This document shows positions 25,101-28,100 of a DNA stretch of 64,000 bases, piece by piece. Origin of the DNA: Isoetes taiwanensis (Eukaryota; Streptophyta; Lycopodiopsida; Isoetales; Isoetaceae); assembly GCA_021234155.1 (NCBI GenBank), contig JAJEKV010000033.1, forward strand, positions 2,829,454-2,893,453, written 5' to 3'. Below the pieces are notes generated by a model. That model saw only the letters and a list, made by a program, of their open reading frames with translations. It was not told the DNA's origin and did not search any database. Both the position numbers and the translations under genes were made by a program. The number at the start of each line of letters is the position of its first letter. Within the stretch, counting starts at the first letter, position 1.

Positions 25101-28100
25101 GCCAAACTTTTGCAGAATTAGGCTTTGACACCAGCACTATTCCACTCTTTTGTGACAACCAAAGCTCTTTGCAACTTGTTAATAATCCTGTGTTTCATGC
25201 GCCAAGAGCAAGCAAACACATTGAAACACATTATCATTTTGTGCGAGAGAAGGTCCTTGATGGTCAGCTTGATCTTCATCACGTTCCAACCACAGATCAA
25301 TTGGCTGACCTCTTCACCAAGCCATTAGCAGGGTCTACATTTCAGAAATTCAAGACTCAGCTTGGTATTCGAATGCTCAGCTTAGGGGAGGATTACCACG
25401 ATAAGCTGTAGCATTCTTCTTTTGTTCTCGTCTTCTTTTGTTCTCAGTTCATATATGTGCTTAGGGGAGGATGACAGAAATAATTCTTAATGGTTAAGCA
25501 CACATATGTGCTGACATGGCAGCCTATGTATTTACATAGGACCATGGTCTATAGTTTAGCATATATTTATGTTCATGTATGCCCCCTAGGTTAGGTGTCA
25601 ACGTGCTATGCTCTACACGTCACATATGTGACCATCTTCTGTAGCACCGAGAAAAGCAACAATCCAATCCATCATATTCCTTTTTTCTGAGTTTCACTCC
25701 GTCTCTTTTCTCTCTTGTTTTCTTGCTGTTTGATTCTAGCCTAGATCACAAGTTTTGTCAGGAACAGCGTCCGCAAACTTGATATGGCCATACCTTTTAT
25801 GCCAAAATCTCTGATTGGCTGCTGCTACCTGCTACTATATTGGCCTGATTTTGGGCAGGGATAATCTCCATTTTATATAAGTTGCCTTCTCTTCTTGCAC
25901 GAGCAATTACCTTCATATTTCTTGTCATCTTCATGAATTCTTCACTTGGCTGAAAAAGTATTGCTTCATCTTCATCGAAAAAAACTTTGAAACCCTTACG
26001 AGTTATGCAAGCTACAGAAAGCAGATTCTTCTTTAAATCCGGTACAAGTTTGACATTTTGAAATGTCACAATAGCGTTTCCTTCTCCTTTCACTCTTACA
26101 TTTCCATTCCCGTCTATTGCTAGTGAGGAATCATCTCCTAAAAGGATTTTATCTCCATCATACTTTGTGAATTTTGAGAAAAGGGATTCATTACCTTGTT
26201 ACATGAGTCGAGCAGCCACTATCCAAACAAGCAACGCACCTATCAAACTTGTATCTTACATAATCAACCTCATCTACAAACATTGCAAAATCTTGTGCAG
26301 CTGTAGAGGTATCTTACATGAGTGCAAGCCTATTTGTCTAAACTCAAAACATTAAAGCAGCAGCTTATTGGAGCAGGAGGTAATATCACTGAACAAGGTT
26401 TGATAATCTTGATCTTTAGAGCCGTGGGAGACAAATTTCAGCATATTATTGGTTTAATCAAAACATGTTCTCAGAAGGGAGTGCAGTTTACCTTTCAAGA
26501 AGTCCAAAATCGCTTATTCAAGAAGAATTGGAAGACCTCAACAAAGTGCAGCAAGCTCAACTAAATGTGGCTGTGGCAGATTTTACAAAGGCCAAGCAAG
26601 CGGAAAAATATAAAGGATCAGAGAAGCCGTCTAAAGACAGATCTCATGTTAAATGTTTTGCTTGTGGCCAGAAGGGGCACTTTCGAAATAAATGTCCACA
26701 ATTCAAGCAATGGTTGGAGTCTACTAAAACTGGTGCCTCCTCGTCTTCCACACTCAACACAACAGCATGTGTTTTCTGGATCAGCAGTCCTGTCACCTCT
26801 GTTCTCACATGAATATCTTGGCATGGCAATTACTGGTAATTTACAAGATTTGTTCTTACCTTATGATGCTGAAGTTACCTCTCTAAACTCTAATTCTTTT
26901 GCTGATAAGGATCTGTGATCATGATGAGCAGATCATGATGAGCAGTTTCTAGAAAGGAGAAATATTCTTAAACAAAAGAATCCAACGGGCCTGAAGCAAA
27001 CAGAAATAACTAATTTCTTTTCATCTGAGTCAAACAATGATAAGATGATAGTGGAGGCATCACAGAAGAGGAAGTATCCTGACCCCAAAGGGGTGACTTT
27101 GGCACTGTCTAAGAAGATAAAACGATCAGCAGCCATGAAACATAAAAGGTCTTTCCAGAAGAGGCCGAGTATCAAGCATCAAAGCAAGCCAAGAAGGGGT
27201 ATTATGAATTACTTTGCAGCAGTCACAGGAACGAATGGGCTATCTCCATTAAATCCTATCTGAGCAGATTCTTAGATTTTCACTATAAGCTTTGTTAAAC
27301 TTAATATTTTTGTTTCCATACTTTAGATAACAGGAGGGTTTTCCTCCTGGAGGTCTTGAATTCTGTTTGTGTTATGGTCTCATAGACCCTTCAGGTCTTA
27401 CGTAGACGTTAATAAATCTTTCTTTCTTTCATCATCATGTATAAATCTAGAGTCTAGAATATGAGAGGCTAGCCACATATACTGATTTGATCTAAGGTTT
27501 GTGAAAGAACCTACCTAATCTATTGGTCAGATGACTCTGATGATGAAAAATCAGCCCAATAGAAAAAAGTTCAGAGATCAAATAAATTTTTATCAGAATT
27601 TTAAGATTCCAAGGTAAAACCATCTTATAGTCTCCATTCTCGCGTAAGTTGCAAGAAAACAACCCCGATTCCTCTGATCTGAATCACACCAGCCTTCTTA
27701 TTAGAATGCTTATGCCAATCTGATCCAACCTATGAAAGCTTGACTTCAAATGCAAAATTGTCAATGGGATTTTGCTGATCAACCATGAATCTTGCTGATC
27801 GATCTTGCACTACATTCCTCCTTCAAATTGGCTTTGATGTCAAAGTGATCTTTATGAACGAGGAACTGCGGCACTCTCAGTTCTTCTCTTGCATGAGAAC
27901 TCCCATGCGATCTTCAAAATGTAATTCCATGCTGTTTCAGCAGTTTTCTAATTGAACATATGATCTGCCCATGTGGCAAAATTAAAAGCAGGTAGCAGAA
28001 ACTCCCAGGGGCTCAATGATATAGAGTGCCACATCAGAAATTTTATGCCGGTAATGTAATGCAAAAACAGAATTTCTTGCTGTCGTGGGGCTCTCATATT

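Larger units (their letters stand above)
20550..25765 (+). mobile_element. Copia element E3, complete with LTRs, nested in E2
   Basis: LTRs at 20555-20843 and 25472-25760 are each 289 bp and differ at one base (T versus C, within CCAATTCATC/CCAATCCATC). They begin TGACAG and end TTTGTCA. GGAAC flanks both sides (20550-20554, 25761-25765), and E2 sequence continues across, so the insertion is clearly nested. The primer-binding site TGGTATCAGAGCCC starts at 20844 with no spacer, and the polypurine tract AGGGGAGGA ends at 25471. Gag, protease, integrase, RT and RNase H are present in order, but in broken frames. Confidence 0.95.
17614..26308 (-). mobile_element. Copia element E2, older relative of E1, split by E3
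   Basis: E2 starts at its 3' LTR (17614-17898) and continues through RNase H, RT and integrase to 20554. It is interrupted by E3 and resumes at 25761 with the gag-pre-integrase and protease regions up to about 26308. On the far side the protease site reads DSGCSTHV near 26215 and FAMFVDEVDYVRYKFDR precedes it. The 5' LTR is missing. Protein identity to E1 is high, but E2 has more frameshifts and stops. E2 keeps the protease region that E1 has lost. Confidence 0.9.
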
